DNA of 64,000 nucleotides, taken from contig OZ020305.1 in assembly GCA_963971305.1 (NCBI GenBank), forward strand, positions 10,697,001 through 10,761,000, given 5' to 3'. The notes beneath the pieces are model-generated. The model was not told where the DNA came from, did no database searches, and saw only the letters and a list, made by a program, of their open reading frames with translations. Source of the stretch: Arcuatula senhousia (Eukaryota; Mollusca; Bivalvia; Mytilida; Mytilidae). Both the position numbers and the translations under genes were made by a program. This document shows positions 33,901-45,732 of this stretch, in pieces (position 1 is the first letter of the stretch; each line of letters begins with the position of its first letter).

Positions 33901-35499
33901 CCTTAAATCCTTCAGCATTTTAAAACCCCATGTACGAAAGTAGGGGACATACACATGTATAGTGTTCGGGTCCGTTCGTTCGTCCGTCCCAAATCTAGCG
34001 AGATGGGGCATTATATCTTTTGGACAATTTCTTGTTTCTCCCATATATGAAGTTACCAATATATCCCTGTACTTGATACAGTTTTGAGAACCTAATGTTT
34101 TGATCAACCAACAACAAGAGGTAAATAACATAAATTGTTATATATCTCTTTCTTGTCTAGTATTTGTCCGAACTTTCATGTAACATCTACATGCATATGG
34201 CCTATTTGAGATTCGACTCTGAACAAATCGAATCCACATTGTTTGTCTTAAAATGTCAATGAAGTTTCTTAGTTGCTTTCAATGTCGTATGGAATTACGA
34301 AAATATCAAAGAAACGCTCGAATCTATTAAGTCTTTTACATATAAAAACACGACATGCTCAGAATGACAATAAGAATAATAAATTAACTGAGGCCAGTTT
34401 TGTTAGTTAATGCGAAACTCTCAAGCAACACGATTTTGGATATTTCCGGACATGTAATTACGAAAGGGGTGATAAAATGAACATGAAATGATGATGGAGA
34501 GGAGGAAACGAGGACACAAGGCCGACCGTGAGTGAAAGTTTTAGTTGCCATTGAAAAAAGTATGGATAATAAATATAACAAAAGAAGGTAAGGAAAAACC
34601 TACTTTCGAGTCGAAAAAGCAAAAGAACGTATTTTTCATATCTCACCGCTCAAACATTGTATATAGATTGTGGCCAGCAAATTAATTGTCAGAACCTCCG
34701 CAAAGACTGTGATTCACATTCTGCTTATGACTTTTAAAGAATTAGTAAGAAGGTTTGAAAACCAGGGGTAACATAATGCCGATGCGATAAGGTCGTTTCT
34801 AGTCTTACTATTAGGTAAAACCATCTTGAGCAGCTGATACATGGGACACGCAATGTGCAATGAGTCGTCCAGCCCATGACACAATACCGTCAGAGTTAGC
34901 TGCTGCAGTTACAGTTGAACCGGAGACACGATCCAGCTCTCATCGTTTGCAGGTTTTGACCGAGATCTCAGATCTAACATTATCCCACCTAACGTGAACT
35001 TTTATATTGTTCAATTATTCCCGAACTTTTTAAAGGGAGATAATCTGTATAGAATCAATAAAAAAAATCAACACTTTTCATTTTTTGCTAAAAAAAAAAA
35101 ACTGATGGTAACCTAATTTTGTATTGAGTATACATATTTGTACTTAAAAGTCTCTGAAATACAAAGATTTTCACAAATTCAAAAAAAAATCTATGGAGTA
35201 GATTTTTAAATTGAAGGACGTGTATTTTTCTTATAAATTCTATATGAAAGTCACTAAAAAATGCATTTTTCTAAGCGAAATTCAATAAAAATCCTGATTT
35301 TAAAATTTTATTATCGACTTTTGGGCTCAATGTCACAAAAACTCTATTGGCAAATTTTTAGACAGCCCATCTACCCTAAATTGCATGTACATCCAGTCGC
35401 CATTCCAACAGCTTATTGGTATGTTTGTGTGTCCTATACCATAAGACATAAACCTGACCACACACCATATTGATGCATGTTTCGATATGAGTAGGCCGT
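33901..35499. other. Intergenic stretch with a short family A fragment
   Basis: 34425-34560 keeps the family A words ggatatttccggacatgtaa and aacatgaaatgatgatgg. A few gttcgtccgtcc words lie at 33965-33990. No gene is supported. Confidence 0.4.
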
Positions 35500-35645
35500 C
35501 AGAACCACTAATAGAAGATAATGAGATGTGATATAAATGCACGCGACACAACAACATAAACAACAATTTAAAAAATCCACAGTGGAAAACAGCCAGCAGC
35601 TCTCAATGTGACCAGTAGTCGCTGCTCGCTGTTTTTCAATTGGCC
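35500..35645 (-). repeat. Family G repeat copy 3, uninterrupted at the foldback insertion site
   Basis: On the minus strand the sequence runs gctgttttccactgtggatt and tttttaaattgttgtttatg to gtgtcgcgtgcatttat. It aligns with 15221-15230 joined directly to 15916-15985. It is the empty-site reference for the foldback element at 15231-15915. Confidence 0.65.
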
Positions 35646-35749
35646 CTGGATTGAAAATAAACTACATATGATTCAAGCCCAATCCTAAAGTGCAATGAAA
35701 GACCCTCTTCTTGAAAAAAAAAACCATTTAACATAAATTCGACGAACTA

Positions 35750-38160
35750 CATTAATATCTTTATTAGCATAATTACGTCCATTAGGACCAAAGCAACATA
35801 CAAATAACACATAACGCACAAGCTAAAATAAAAGTCACATGAATAAAAACAAATGATTCATATAAGCATGTACGAATATATATAAAAAAAAATTATACAA
35901 ATTAGGAACCTGTCCGACCAGGGTCTGAAGCCCTCAGTTCTAAAGACTGTTTAATAAAGACTCCAGTGTGACAAACAAGTTCTGTATTAAAGGGGCACAA
36001 TATTTTAATTAATTTAGTTTGAGTGTCCAGTCCTTCGAAAGAGGTTATGTAGTATTTTAGTTCATTCAAAAAATCCTTTCGTAAAGAGGCATTTATTTCA
36101 CAATCAAAAAAGAAATGTTTTTCATCATCTACGACTTGGCATTTTCTGCATAATCTTTGTTCCCTTGGAATTCTTGTGTAGCGACCAACTTCAATGCCAA
36201 GAGAATGGTCACTTAATCTAAATTTGGTTATTAACTGTCTAAAATTACAATTTTTATGTTCAAGATACTTTTCTAAATTACAGTCTTTTTTAATTTTTCC
36301 ATACCAATATAGTTTTGAAGATGTATCAAATTTGGAAATTTTTTCCAATGTTAATTTTTCATGTTTTTCAAAAACTGCTTTTTTGGCTGTATCTTTGAAC
36401 TTTTCATTAGTCAAGTTAAATTGGTCAGCATTTATATCCAAATCTTTTAAAATAGTATCTGCAAATGTATACCATGAATAGACTCCCTTACTATGTAAAG
36501 ATTTATTAACTGTAAATGATTCATAGACTAAAGGATTTACATTATTTGAATTTAATCTGTAGTAGTACATAAGGGTTTGAATTTTTATAAATGAATCTAA
36601 AGTAAACCTACCAAGCTCTGATCTTGCGCCTATATTTGAAGCTGTCCTTTTTAGCCCTAATACTGCCTTACAGAATTTTGTGTGAACTTTTTCGAAAGGG
36701 AATTTTTCAACAAGTGATAAGAAATCACAATAATTGTTGTTTTTAACTGCTCTTTTTTCAGAATTGTAGATTGAGTTAAAAATATCCATATACCAAATTT
36801 CAGAATTATATGTCAAGATTGGTCTAATGAGTGTATCGAAAAGTTTACATGATAAAGTAGTAGGTACATAATTAAAATTTGACATATAGCTCCTTAACAG
36901 AAATAAAACTTTGATACCTTTTTTTGACAGCTCTTCAGAGGATGCTTGAAAATTTCCTCTGGTATTTATAATATTTCCTAAAAATTTAAAGTCTTTAACT
37001 TCACTTAATTGTTTATTGTTACATAAGAAAGGACTGGACTCTTTGTAATAGTTTTGAAATACCATTATTTTGGTTTTATTTGTATTGACAGTTAGCTGCC
37101 ATTTATTGCAATATTCAGAAAATTTATTTAAAGCATTTTGTAATCCATCATGCGATTCTGATAGTAAAACTAGATCATCTGCATAACTTAGACTTGGAAC
37201 CTTAGTTTGATCCAAAGTTGGAGGAACACACGTACAATGTATTATCAAATATGGAATGCAAGTCATTTATATAACAATTAAATAGGGTGGGGCTAAGGCT
37301 ATCCCCCTGACGAACTCCTCTATTGATGGGGAAGAAAGAAGAATGTTCATTCCCAATTTTTAGTGATGATTCACATAAATGGTACATGTTTTTTAAGGTG
37401 TTGTAAAATTTCCCCCCAACCTTGTCACCTATCAATTTATATAATAAACCTTTATGCCATACAGAGTCAAATGCCCCCTTCAGATCCACAAAACATGCAA
37501 ATAACTTCTTCTTCTGTTTTTTTTAAATATTTAGTAACAAGAGTTTTTAGAATAAATAGACCATCTGATGTTCTGTGATTAGAACGGAATCCAAATTGAA
37601 AATTGGAAAATTTATTTTCATAATGTGTTATAAGTCTTTTATTTAAAACAGAACTGAACAATTTTGCTAAGCAGTTTAAAATGGAAATACCTCTATAGTT
37701 TGCAATATCTGTTTTATCCCTTTTTTTATAAATAAGTACTATAAAGGCCTTCCTCCAGCAAGTTGGATAAATTTCAGAAGAAAATATTAAGTTAAACAGT
37801 TTTGTGATGGCTTTAAGAGTTACAACACTGCTATGTTTTAAAATTTCATTTGATATCAAGTCAGGCCCATTACTTTTCCCCATTTTTAACTCATTTATAC
37901 TTTTTTTTTAATTTCAGATATTGTAAATGGATCATCAGTAACATTATTATGGATCAAAGTATTCTCCAGTGTACTAAGGTCATCTTCAACTTTATCATTA
38001 AAATCTTTATGAAAATTTACAGGTTTCCCCTGATTTTGGAAATGTTTTTCATAATCATTGAAAGGAACATCTGGACTGTCACTCTTTCTGGAGTCTTCAT
38101 TTTTTAAAGTTTTTAAAAGTTCCCAATATTGTTTGGGATCATTCTCTTGTAGATCCCTGG
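35750..38160 (-). mobile_element. LINE (non-LTR retrotransposon) copy 1, 5'-truncated and frameshifted
   Basis: Reverse-transcriptase blocks appear in order on the minus strand: GKSNGPDLISNEIL and YRGISILNCLAKLF (37883-37650), FGFRSNHRTSDGLFIL, the catalytic-Asp block DLKGAFDSVWHKG (near 37485), GVRQGDSLSPTLFN and YADDLVLLSES (YADD at 37174-37185). A ~330-residue C-terminal part follows, ending in a CxxC...H...C zinc-like block (RLCRKCQVVDDEKHFFFDCE). The frame breaks near 37490 and again at 37210-37260, and a stop lies in the linker just upstream of the RT (near 37890). Upstream only a linker to about 38160 remains; no endonuclease. The stop of the last segment is at 35902. Clade not assigned; the same C-terminal block occurs in the LINE at the right edge. 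A dead copy. Confidence 0.88.
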
Positions 38161-39200
38161 CTTAGGACAGGCAAATTTAAAATCTGGCTTGGTTAAACTA
38201 GATTTCTGGCGCCTACCTCCCCCTTTGATAATCAATAACAAATCAAAAACTAACACACAATAAAACTCAAATCGATAGAGGTTCAATTTAGACTTCATTG
38301 CTCGACCATTCCCGTCCCTCTATTTTTTCTCAATGACAGTGAGCTCCATTTGAACTCATTAAGCCTATCTCTACCCCCCCTCTCATGTGCACTTTGTATT
38401 CATTATTATCGTTTCATGTCCATTTGTTTCGCCTGATTTCACGGAGTGAAAAAGCGGAATATAAAATGGCAAATGCCGGGCGGCGGGTGGATAAGAAATT
38501 TTGGTAACAGTTTTCTATACTGTATATATCATATCACAGGCACTTGTATTTTTATACAGCATCAGAGTGGGGACTCAATAACATGGTATTCAATTTAAGG
38601 TCTATCAGTCACCTACTTCCTGTTTAACGAAATCCGTCCTTTTTTTACTTTGACAGATTTTATATACCCTTTTATGATATAAATCTCCCTAAAATAGCCA
38701 AATTCGAGGGATCGAGAAAAGCGATAAATAGCGATCTAAATTATAAATCTTAATGTTTGTGAAGACAAAGTTGTTATTTATAAAGTTGCATGTGGTCAAA
38801 ACTGTATGTACCGATTACATGCTAGCATGATTGTTTGGGCTTCAATATCACAAAATTTTTAAAATAATCGGCATCAGTTAATTGTGATTTATGAATTGCA
38901 AATTAGAAATCAACACCTTTAGGACCGCCCTTTTCAAATTATTTTGATAGGACTTTAAAAATCTTTTGACCTTTTGAGACGGTGGTGATATCGATATCGA
39001 CTGCGCACATGTCAGTCAAAATGGCGGGGCGTGACTCCAACAATTAATTCAGGCTCTTTGTTAGAAATAAAAATAATATCGATTGCACCAAATAAAGAAA
39101 ATCATAAATTTATACCGCGTTAAAGTTTAAGCATAAAAATAATTTTCTAGTTGAATGGATATAGTGATGTACTTTATTAGTTTTGTGGTTTACACCTAAA
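38161..39200 (+). other. Upstream region of EMX, including an old repeat and a presumed 5' UTR/promoter
   Basis: 38520-38690 is an old repeat related in inverted orientation to 23470-23640. From about 38700 the sequence looks unique. Candidate promoter words are tatttataaag (38775-38785) and an aaaatggcgggg word (39018-39029), which resembles YY1-type initiator sites. The transcription start cannot be placed from sequence alone. Confidence 0.35.
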
Positions 39201-39606
39201 ATGACCATAATGTCTGTATCCGCATCTCGGCATGTCTCAGGTTTTACCATCCAGTCAATACTAGGAGACACAAACAAAGAAGGTACCGAACGGAGCAAAA
39301 AGATAAACAAAGATGTAATAGAAAAAGACAAATGTACTACATGTTCGCTAAATCAAAAGGATGATCAAGCAATAGAATATGACCACAGACTTAAATTAGG
39401 TGGCTATGGCTTATGTTCAAATGACGAACTTCTTAACAAGTTGCACTATGCACATTATGGACAATTTATGTCCCAAGAATATTTTTCGAGGGTGCATGAT
39501 GATTTTCGGAAGTTCTGGAACTCAAATTCTTATGAAAGAAGCAATGCATTTTATTCTCCATTCCGAATCAACGACAGTCTTAGCTCAAGGGTTTCAGCAA
39601 CGCATG
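39201..39606 (+). CDS. EMX: EMX homeobox gene, exon 1
   Basis: First coding exon of an empty-spiracles-type homeodomain transcription factor (nuclear, DNA-binding; in animals it patterns the anterior head and nervous system). ATG at 39201 or 39210; the first is taken. It encodes 135 residues and one base. Residues 15-21, FTIQSIL, fit the eh1 motif that binds Groucho co-repressors, and EMX proteins of other animals carry a similar FTI motif near the N-terminus. The rest (RLKLGGYGLCSNDELL, HYGQFMSQEYF) is not a known domain, and the FYPW motif usual in EMX is absent or degraded (AFYSPF). The exon ends before gtaagt at 39607 in phase 1; the single g joins tt at 42196 to make a valine codon. Full protein: 258 residues. 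Confidence 0.85.
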
Positions 39607-40684
39607 GTAAGTTGGACACACTCGAAAAAGAAACAACATGATTTTAATCTCAGCCAATACCATATAAATAGTCATTTAGAAAAAAATTGTTTAAATGGCT
39701 TTTTAAAAAAGAAAACTAGTAAGAAAACAAGGTTCAAACACACAAATAAAAAAAAATCTTCTTTGTATAAAGCGGCTATCGCGATTTTTTCATACATGTA
39801 CAATCTTTAATCTTTTCGTTAGAAACCTGATTTCTTTACGAGTTTTTAATCGAAAATATAATAATTTCAAGGCCTTTAAAAATAATAAAGATTTATTTTA
39901 TCTTATTTAGATTAAAGAGTTTTAATGCAATGCCTAAAATGTAAAGAACTAAGATTTCAACATACTCTGAATAAAAACCTTTACCGTACATTATTTTTTT
40001 ACGTTATATATTCCCGATGTCATGCAAAAAAAAAATACTCCATATTCTTTTTTATCACTGAAATTGTGCTTTTAATTGTTTCTTTCGTTACTTTTTTTTC
40101 AATAGTTACCAATAGGTTAAAACACAAGCTGCATTAACATTGCACTTGTATAATAAACCAAAAAGGGGGATAACACACTTTAAATTTTTAGTATAGCTAA
40201 TAAATGCAGAAAATGTCAGACATTTTTGTTACAAAACAGAGGTTTCAAGTCCATTTTATTGTGATGAAAAACAAATATATTCAATAAAAAAAATAGTATA
40301 CTGTAGCTATAGTAAGATCTTGGCATTACTAATCAAGTCTGAATAAACCACAAATTTCCATTAGCTAAAAATGCGTAAGATGCACAACAAACCGGACAAA
40401 TACCAAGATTATTTTTTTTCTAATAATTAAAAAAATTCAAAAATAATGAAATGCCAACTCCTATATACAAACATTAGCTTTACACTTTTCGAACAATTAT
40501 TTCCAGCACATTTTTTTTTCAAGTAGAATATTAAGTTTAAAAGATGTATTCAAAATATCTCTGCATTTATGAAATTATTATTTTTTAAATGACATCTTTC
40601 AAACAATATAAAATTTACATGTACACCCAGAACACGTAGAATTAAAGGTAAAGTTCTGTTGTATAAAGGTTTTTTTTCTAATTA

Positions 40685-41450
40685 GGGCCCCGCATCGAAG
40701 ATGCGGACGCCCTATAGTTTTCACTTTGTCCGTCTGTCCGTCCGTCCGTCCGTCCGTCTGTCCGTCTGTCCGTCCGTCAACAATTCTTGTGAACACTAAA
40801 ACTCAAAAACTATTAACACCACAGTTCTGAAACTTTGCACAGCTGCTAAGTAGCATGTCATGATGTGCATATTAAAATTTTGTGCAAATCTGATTAATAT
40901 TTTTGGAAAAAACTTCATTTTTTATCGAAAATCACAGATTTTGAGAATTGGACTTTGTGAACACTAAAACTCAAAAACTGTTACCAATACAGTTCTGAAA
41001 CTTTGTTCAGCTGCTAAGTAGCATGTCCGGATTTGCATATTAAAATTTCGTGCAAATCTGATTAATATTTTTGGAAAAAATCTTCATTTTTTATCGAAAA
41101 TCACAGATTTGAGAATTGGACTTTGTGAACACTAAAACTCAAAAACTGTTAACAATACAGTTCTGAAACTTTGCACAGCTGCTAAGTAGCATGTCATGAT
41201 GTGCATATTAAAATTTCGTGCAAATCTGTTTAATATTTTTGGAAAAAACTTCATTTTTTATCGAAAATCACAGATTTTGAGAATTGGACTTTGTGAGCAA
41301 TAAAACTCAAAGGCTATTAACAATACAGATCTGTAGTTTCATATGCATTCCATGGAACATGCCTTAGTGGTTATAATTAAAGTTCGTATGATTTTGAAAA
41401 CACTCAGATATTTTGCTGCGGGGCCCTTTCTGACTTCGTCAGTATTCTAG
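40685..41450 (+). mobile_element. Pearl/HINE-like element, family C, with a 168-bp tandem core
   Basis: gggccccgca (40685-40694) and tgcggggccc (41417-41426) are exact inverted repeats just inside the ends. Each is next to a small hairpin (gcatc-gaa-gatgc at the left, ctgac-ttc-gtcag at the right), and the element ends ctag (41447-41450). A (ccgt/ctgt)n tract fills 40727-40779. The core repeats exactly every 168 bp (gaacac or gagcaa at 40791, 40959, 41127 and 41295). No coding capacity. Confidence 0.8.
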
Positions 41451-41639
41451 TTTATTTACAATTTGCTCTGAACGTGAACGTGTAAGTAAACTTGAAAGAA
41501 AATGCTACAATGCTAAAAAAAAGCAAACAGACAAACAGATGTAGCATGCGTTTTGTCAAATTTTCATTCGTTAAAACATCTTCAAAGAAACAATGAAAAC
41601 TTTATTTTCTTTTTCTTTTCCTTAAAACAAAAACAAAAG

Positions 41640-41900
41640 TTTCCCTGATATGTCATCACAAACCTGTTGTGTTTTGTGTAACTACCGGACCCAAAGATCG
41701 CAATGGAAGAGGGAGGTTTGGCGCGCCTTAAAACCTGGTTTAACCCACCAATTCTTTTGAAATGCCTGTACCAAGTCAGGACCATTGCGGTCTTCAATTT
41801 TTCCGGTATGTCTTCCTTGTTTTGTCTCGTCTTATGGACATTTGAGATTCATTCTCCAAATCGGAAATTTTTTTATTACCTTTATTTACGTAAAGTTCAA
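41640..41900 (+). repeat. Family F repeat copy in EMX intron 1
   Basis: The words aaatgcctgtaccaagtcag, gtcctcttgt-like gtctcgtcttatggacattt and attacctttatttacg mark the family. It matches 54600-54815 in the opposite orientation, including the flanking tgtcatcacaaacctgttgt. Confidence 0.65.
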
Positions 41901-42195
41901 AACTCTCCCGAGTAGGCGTTCTGTCCCTATATCTTCCATTTGATGTCATTTCATGTTTCATCTCCCTAATTTAGCCGAATTCGTGCTGCCTGGAAGTTTG
42001 GTAATAAACAATAATTCACACCTCTTCTTTTGATATATTTGTTTTTATATTACAGGCAAATTAAACGTAATTTTATATGTAAATTTTATAAACTAACTTG
42101 GTAGATACAAACAAAAACAACAACAGAAATTTACTAATGTTGTTATTTTAGTATATTTAATGCATTTACATCAAGCTTGTATCTTTATTTTTCAG

Positions 42196-42368
42196 TTAGC
42201 GGAAACTCTCAATATCTTTTATCACATTTACGAAAACCTAAGCGAGTTAGGACAGCCTTTTCTCCCTCTCAGCTACTCCGCCTAGAACATGCATTTGAGA
42301 AAAACCATTATGTTGTTGGACAAGAACGTAAGGAGCTGGCAGCTCTGTTGGGACTTACAGAGACACAG
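42196..42368 (+). CDS. EMX: EMX homeobox gene, exon 2 (homeodomain residues 1-44)
   Basis: Protein residues 136-193. The homeodomain starts at residue 150 (PKRVRTAF); the segment [20 protein letters not shown] is characteristic of the EMX class and separates it from the related VAX and NOT homeodomains. The exon has acceptor ttttcag at 42195 and donor gtaatt at 42369, and ends in phase 0 after Q (homeodomain position 44). An intron at positions 44/45 is a conserved feature of EMX and many related homeobox genes. Helices 1 and 2 are fully encoded here; helix 3 is in exon 3. Codon phase continues from exon 1 and into exon 3 without gaps. Confidence 0.96.
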
Positions 42369-45180
42369 GTAATTAACCAGAATTTATCCGCTGAATTTTA
42401 ATTTTAGAAAGAGTTTATCTTACTGATACGGTCATCCGTACCCATTGACTGGCTAAGGGGGGCACTTTGGGCATGCTTCAATGATTTCCTATATATCCAA
42501 TAATTTGTTTGCGCCAGAGGCCTCCTGGTACTGTTATGTTGTGTCCTTTTTTATTCCGCCAAAAAAAAACCTGGATCTGCCTCCATTTATATATTGGTGT
42601 CTCGTGAATTTTACTAGAGATCATGACAATTAATACATGTATTAGAAACAAATTAAATATAGACGAATTTCAGAAACAGGGAGATACTTGTACCAATAGG
42701 ACATTCGAATGTAAAAATTCCAAAAAGGCAAAGAAAAACCAGCACGAATGTACAAACATACACTAACGATTGAAAAGCTTTCAACGACATAGCACTGAAG
42801 ATTAGCATTGCATATACCACCGGTTTTTTTTCACAAAAACATTTTCAAAAAGTATACTTTGTTTTGACTAGATTTTCACTTTGTAGTTTTATTACTGTAA
42901 TACCTTTTGCTTATTTGATCTGTCTCGCCATCGCTATCTTGCTTTGGTAGTATTTTGTCTAGCCTACATACGATAACCCAGCATCAGTATAACTGTTAAG
43001 GCGTCGGCAAATTGGCCACCAGAAGCAGCTTTCATCATGTAGACTCCATTTTAAATAACAGGCAGATATAGGAGCATTTTGTGAATTGGACAGCCCCGCA
43101 GGGACAGCCCCCAATCACACATTGTCCCCTGAATTTGATCAATTGTTTGTGGTATTTTTTTCCAAAATATTTTAACCTATCTACAAATAAAAAAAGATCC
43201 AATAATAATTGCAGCGCGTTTAGATTTTTGTTCAAATATATAAAATAAATATGACACTTGGAAACCATTAATCATTCCATATTTTTTAAGTTCTCACAGA
43301 TGTCACCATGCATTTAAACCAGTAATTTGATGACCAATTAATGCCTAAACTTGTCTTAATTTAACAATTGCATTGACTAGGCAGATCATTAACCCTTAAC
43401 CTTAATTCAATTGCAGCAAAGATTATGCATTATATAATTGGTAATTACCCCTCTTCTTTGTTTGTGACTAATGCAGAATAATAATGGATTTATATTACAA
43501 ATGTATTTATAGATCCGATCAAAGATTAAAACGCCATTACTGTAATATGCTATAACGTTGTGTAATTGATCTTTAGAATATAAGCAGGTATCTGGTGGTC
43601 TGATATGGTTTTATTTTCGAGTCATTGGGATGAATTTGAACAGTTTGTAAAAGATATGTCTAGTTGTAAGGACGGGTACGGTAGCTCCCGTTGCTAAATG
43701 GTTTATAGTTTTGTAATATCTGATCGTTGTCTTCCATTTTGACACAATGTTTCCTGGTACTGTCTTCAATAATTTTGTTGACATCTAGTATCAAATGCTC
43801 ATGCAATTGTTTTATACTTTTCTTCTTTTTCTTTTGCCAGTCGGCGGGGGACCTAGGAATTCCGTTCTTGTTTTATGTTAATATGAACATCACGTTTAAG
43901 AGAAAAGTTTCTTATAAAGTTATGCATTTTGATACCGTCTATACATGAATAACTATCAAGATATTAATAATGATGAATACAAACATTTATTTATGCAGCT
44001 TGCATACGTGCATCAATATGTACTTTTACGGAACCCATTGTGCAAACCTAGATCCTAAATTAACATTTGTTGTGAAAAAATCCATGTAAAGTTTTGTCCT
44101 GACCCAACAAGGCATAGAAATAGCCCCCTATCAGTTATAAATCATGTTTTTAGATTATTGTCAAAATTTGAAAACGTTCTTAATGCATGTCACACTATCA
44201 GATCGAGGTCGGGATCAGATAACTTGTATTTAGGCTTCTCAAACAATACTAATGAGTCCTGACTTCATAAATACGTTGGCTAATAACATATACAATTTCT
44301 GATTACAATAATACCTTTTGGATATATCATTTGCCATAAGGTCAGAGTGTTAAGATTATATTTAAGGAGCCCACCAAGAAGAATTGACTTCATCTGAATA
44401 TATCTAAAATAGATGCACGTACATTGTACTAATGTAAAAGGTACAATATAATTCTAAAGCATAATTGTATTTTTAATGACAAAATTAGCACGAGGATATA
44501 CAAGCAAATTCGAAGACGTTCCCACTGGACAGTCCAATCTTGACAATCTTGAAAAAAGCAAATGGATATTATTATGCCATAATGCATTCTTCATGTTGGG
44601 GTCATCTGGCAGTAGCACGCAAACCAGTGTTGGGAAACACACAACGTTGCTAGCGTGTTAAGAAGCTAATTAACATGTTAAGATCTAATTTAGACAATCT
44701 GATCAATATGCAGTAGGTAAGAGCCCAATCTACCCCGCAATTTTTCTGTGACAGTTTCACAAACAGGAAGCGCGTTGCCTTCAGGAGCGCTTAAGTTTTT
44801 CACCTTTAGTTTTATAGTTGTTTGCGTTGCTAGTTAATGCCTGCTGGAAATCCTTATGCCCCTTAAACCTTATTTTTGTTGCTTTCATAATATAGATAAC
44901 CTGACTGAAAACTATAATACGTATAGTAACACTGATATATGCTTTGCAAGACAAATGCTCTAAAATATCTAGCTCATTTTTAAAAAAATTATGCGTGTTA
45001 TGGCTACTACTAGTACATGTACATGTATCAGTTAAAGGTACAAGGTACTGTAATTGTACTTGTCGCTGGATACTGTTTGATAGAAATCATGAAAACAACT
45101 CTTAAAATTATCTTTTTTTTAAATCAAATGGAGTAACAATGAATACCTCGTTTGTTAATGGTCTCTTTAACTCGTTACAG
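42369..45180 (+). other. EMX intron 2, mostly low-repeat
   Basis: The donor is gtaatt and the acceptor ctcgttacag, phase 0. Unlike intron 1 it contains almost no recognisable transposon. A conserved-looking AT-rich block with transcription-factor motifs lies at 43270-43600 (separate entry). A degraded family F-like trace may lie at 42655-42740. Confidence 0.8.
43270..43600. promoter_or_regulatory. Candidate intronic enhancer of EMX
   Basis: Within repeat-poor intron 2 this block combines several homeodomain cores (accaattaatgcc, ataattggtaattacc), a POU/octamer-like ttatgcatta, a Forkhead-like tttgtttgtgac and a TCF/LEF-like gatcaaagatt. Dense mixed motifs in an intron of a developmental gene are typical of enhancers, but this is inference from motif content only. 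Confidence 0.3.
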
Positions 45181-45378
45181 GTGAAGGTTTGGTTTCAGAA
45201 CCGACGAACAAAACATAAACGTATCCGAGCTGAAGACGAAATGACAAAATCATTAGCAAGAACTTTAGAGAAAAGAGAAACCCAAACCTCGCCACAGTAC
45301 GAGGCAGAATCAGAGGACGATATGCAAGGAACTGGGCAATTTAATGAGTCGGACGACGAAGGCGATATTGAAGTTTGA
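45181..45378 (+). CDS. EMX: EMX homeobox gene, exon 3 (recognition helix and C-terminus)
   Basis: Residues 194-258. It opens with VKVWFQNRRTKHKR: W48, F49, Q50, N51 and R53 of the homeodomain recognition helix are all present, and Q50 predicts TAATTA-type sites. Position 56 is His where most EMX proteins have Tyr or Phe. The tail (about 49 residues) is strongly acidic (SEDDM, ESDDEGDIEV) and has no other domain. Stop TGA at 45376-45378. Total length is similar to EMX proteins of other animals. Confidence 0.96.
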   Translation: MKVWFQNRRTKHKRIRAEDEMTKSLARTLEKRETQTSPQYEAESEDDMQGTGQFNESDDEGDIEV

Positions 45379-45726
45379 AAGATGCCATGTGCGCGACCAT
45401 TTTTTTTTCAAAATAACGAAATATAAACGATTTTAAAGGAACCGATTGTTGTTTTGAAACGAAAGATTTGTCTGAATTATTTATTTTTGTACTTATTTAT
45501 CACCATATGTTCTATGAAAATCTTACTTGTAATATTTATATCAATTTTGGTCTACATACATGTAGTTGGTAAACATATTTGAACCTTCAACGTCATTTAT
45601 GTATATGTAGTACATGCAGTAATTTTCATTCAGTAATTTTATAAATCTTTCAAAGGCATAAAAGACGACATTTTTGATATTTTTTACTTTTTTTTATATT
45701 ATTTTATGTATCTTGATTATGATCGA

Positions 45727-45732
45727 AATAAA
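45727..45732 (+). promoter_or_regulatory. Candidate polyadenylation signal AATAAA of EMX
   Basis: It is the first canonical hexamer after the EMX stop, about 350 bases downstream, in AT-rich sequence that would form the 3' UTR. Confidence 0.5.

Larger units (their letters stand above)
39607..42195 (+). other. EMX intron 1
   Basis: The donor is gtaagt and the acceptor tatttttcag, phase 1. It carries a pearl-like element (40685-41450) and a family F copy (41640-41900). The remainder is AT-rich with no other feature seen. Confidence 0.8.

Noticed and set aside
35500..35645. Treating this block as a tRNA-like or independent SINE
   Set aside because: It aligns as a fragment of family G and has no pol III boxes.
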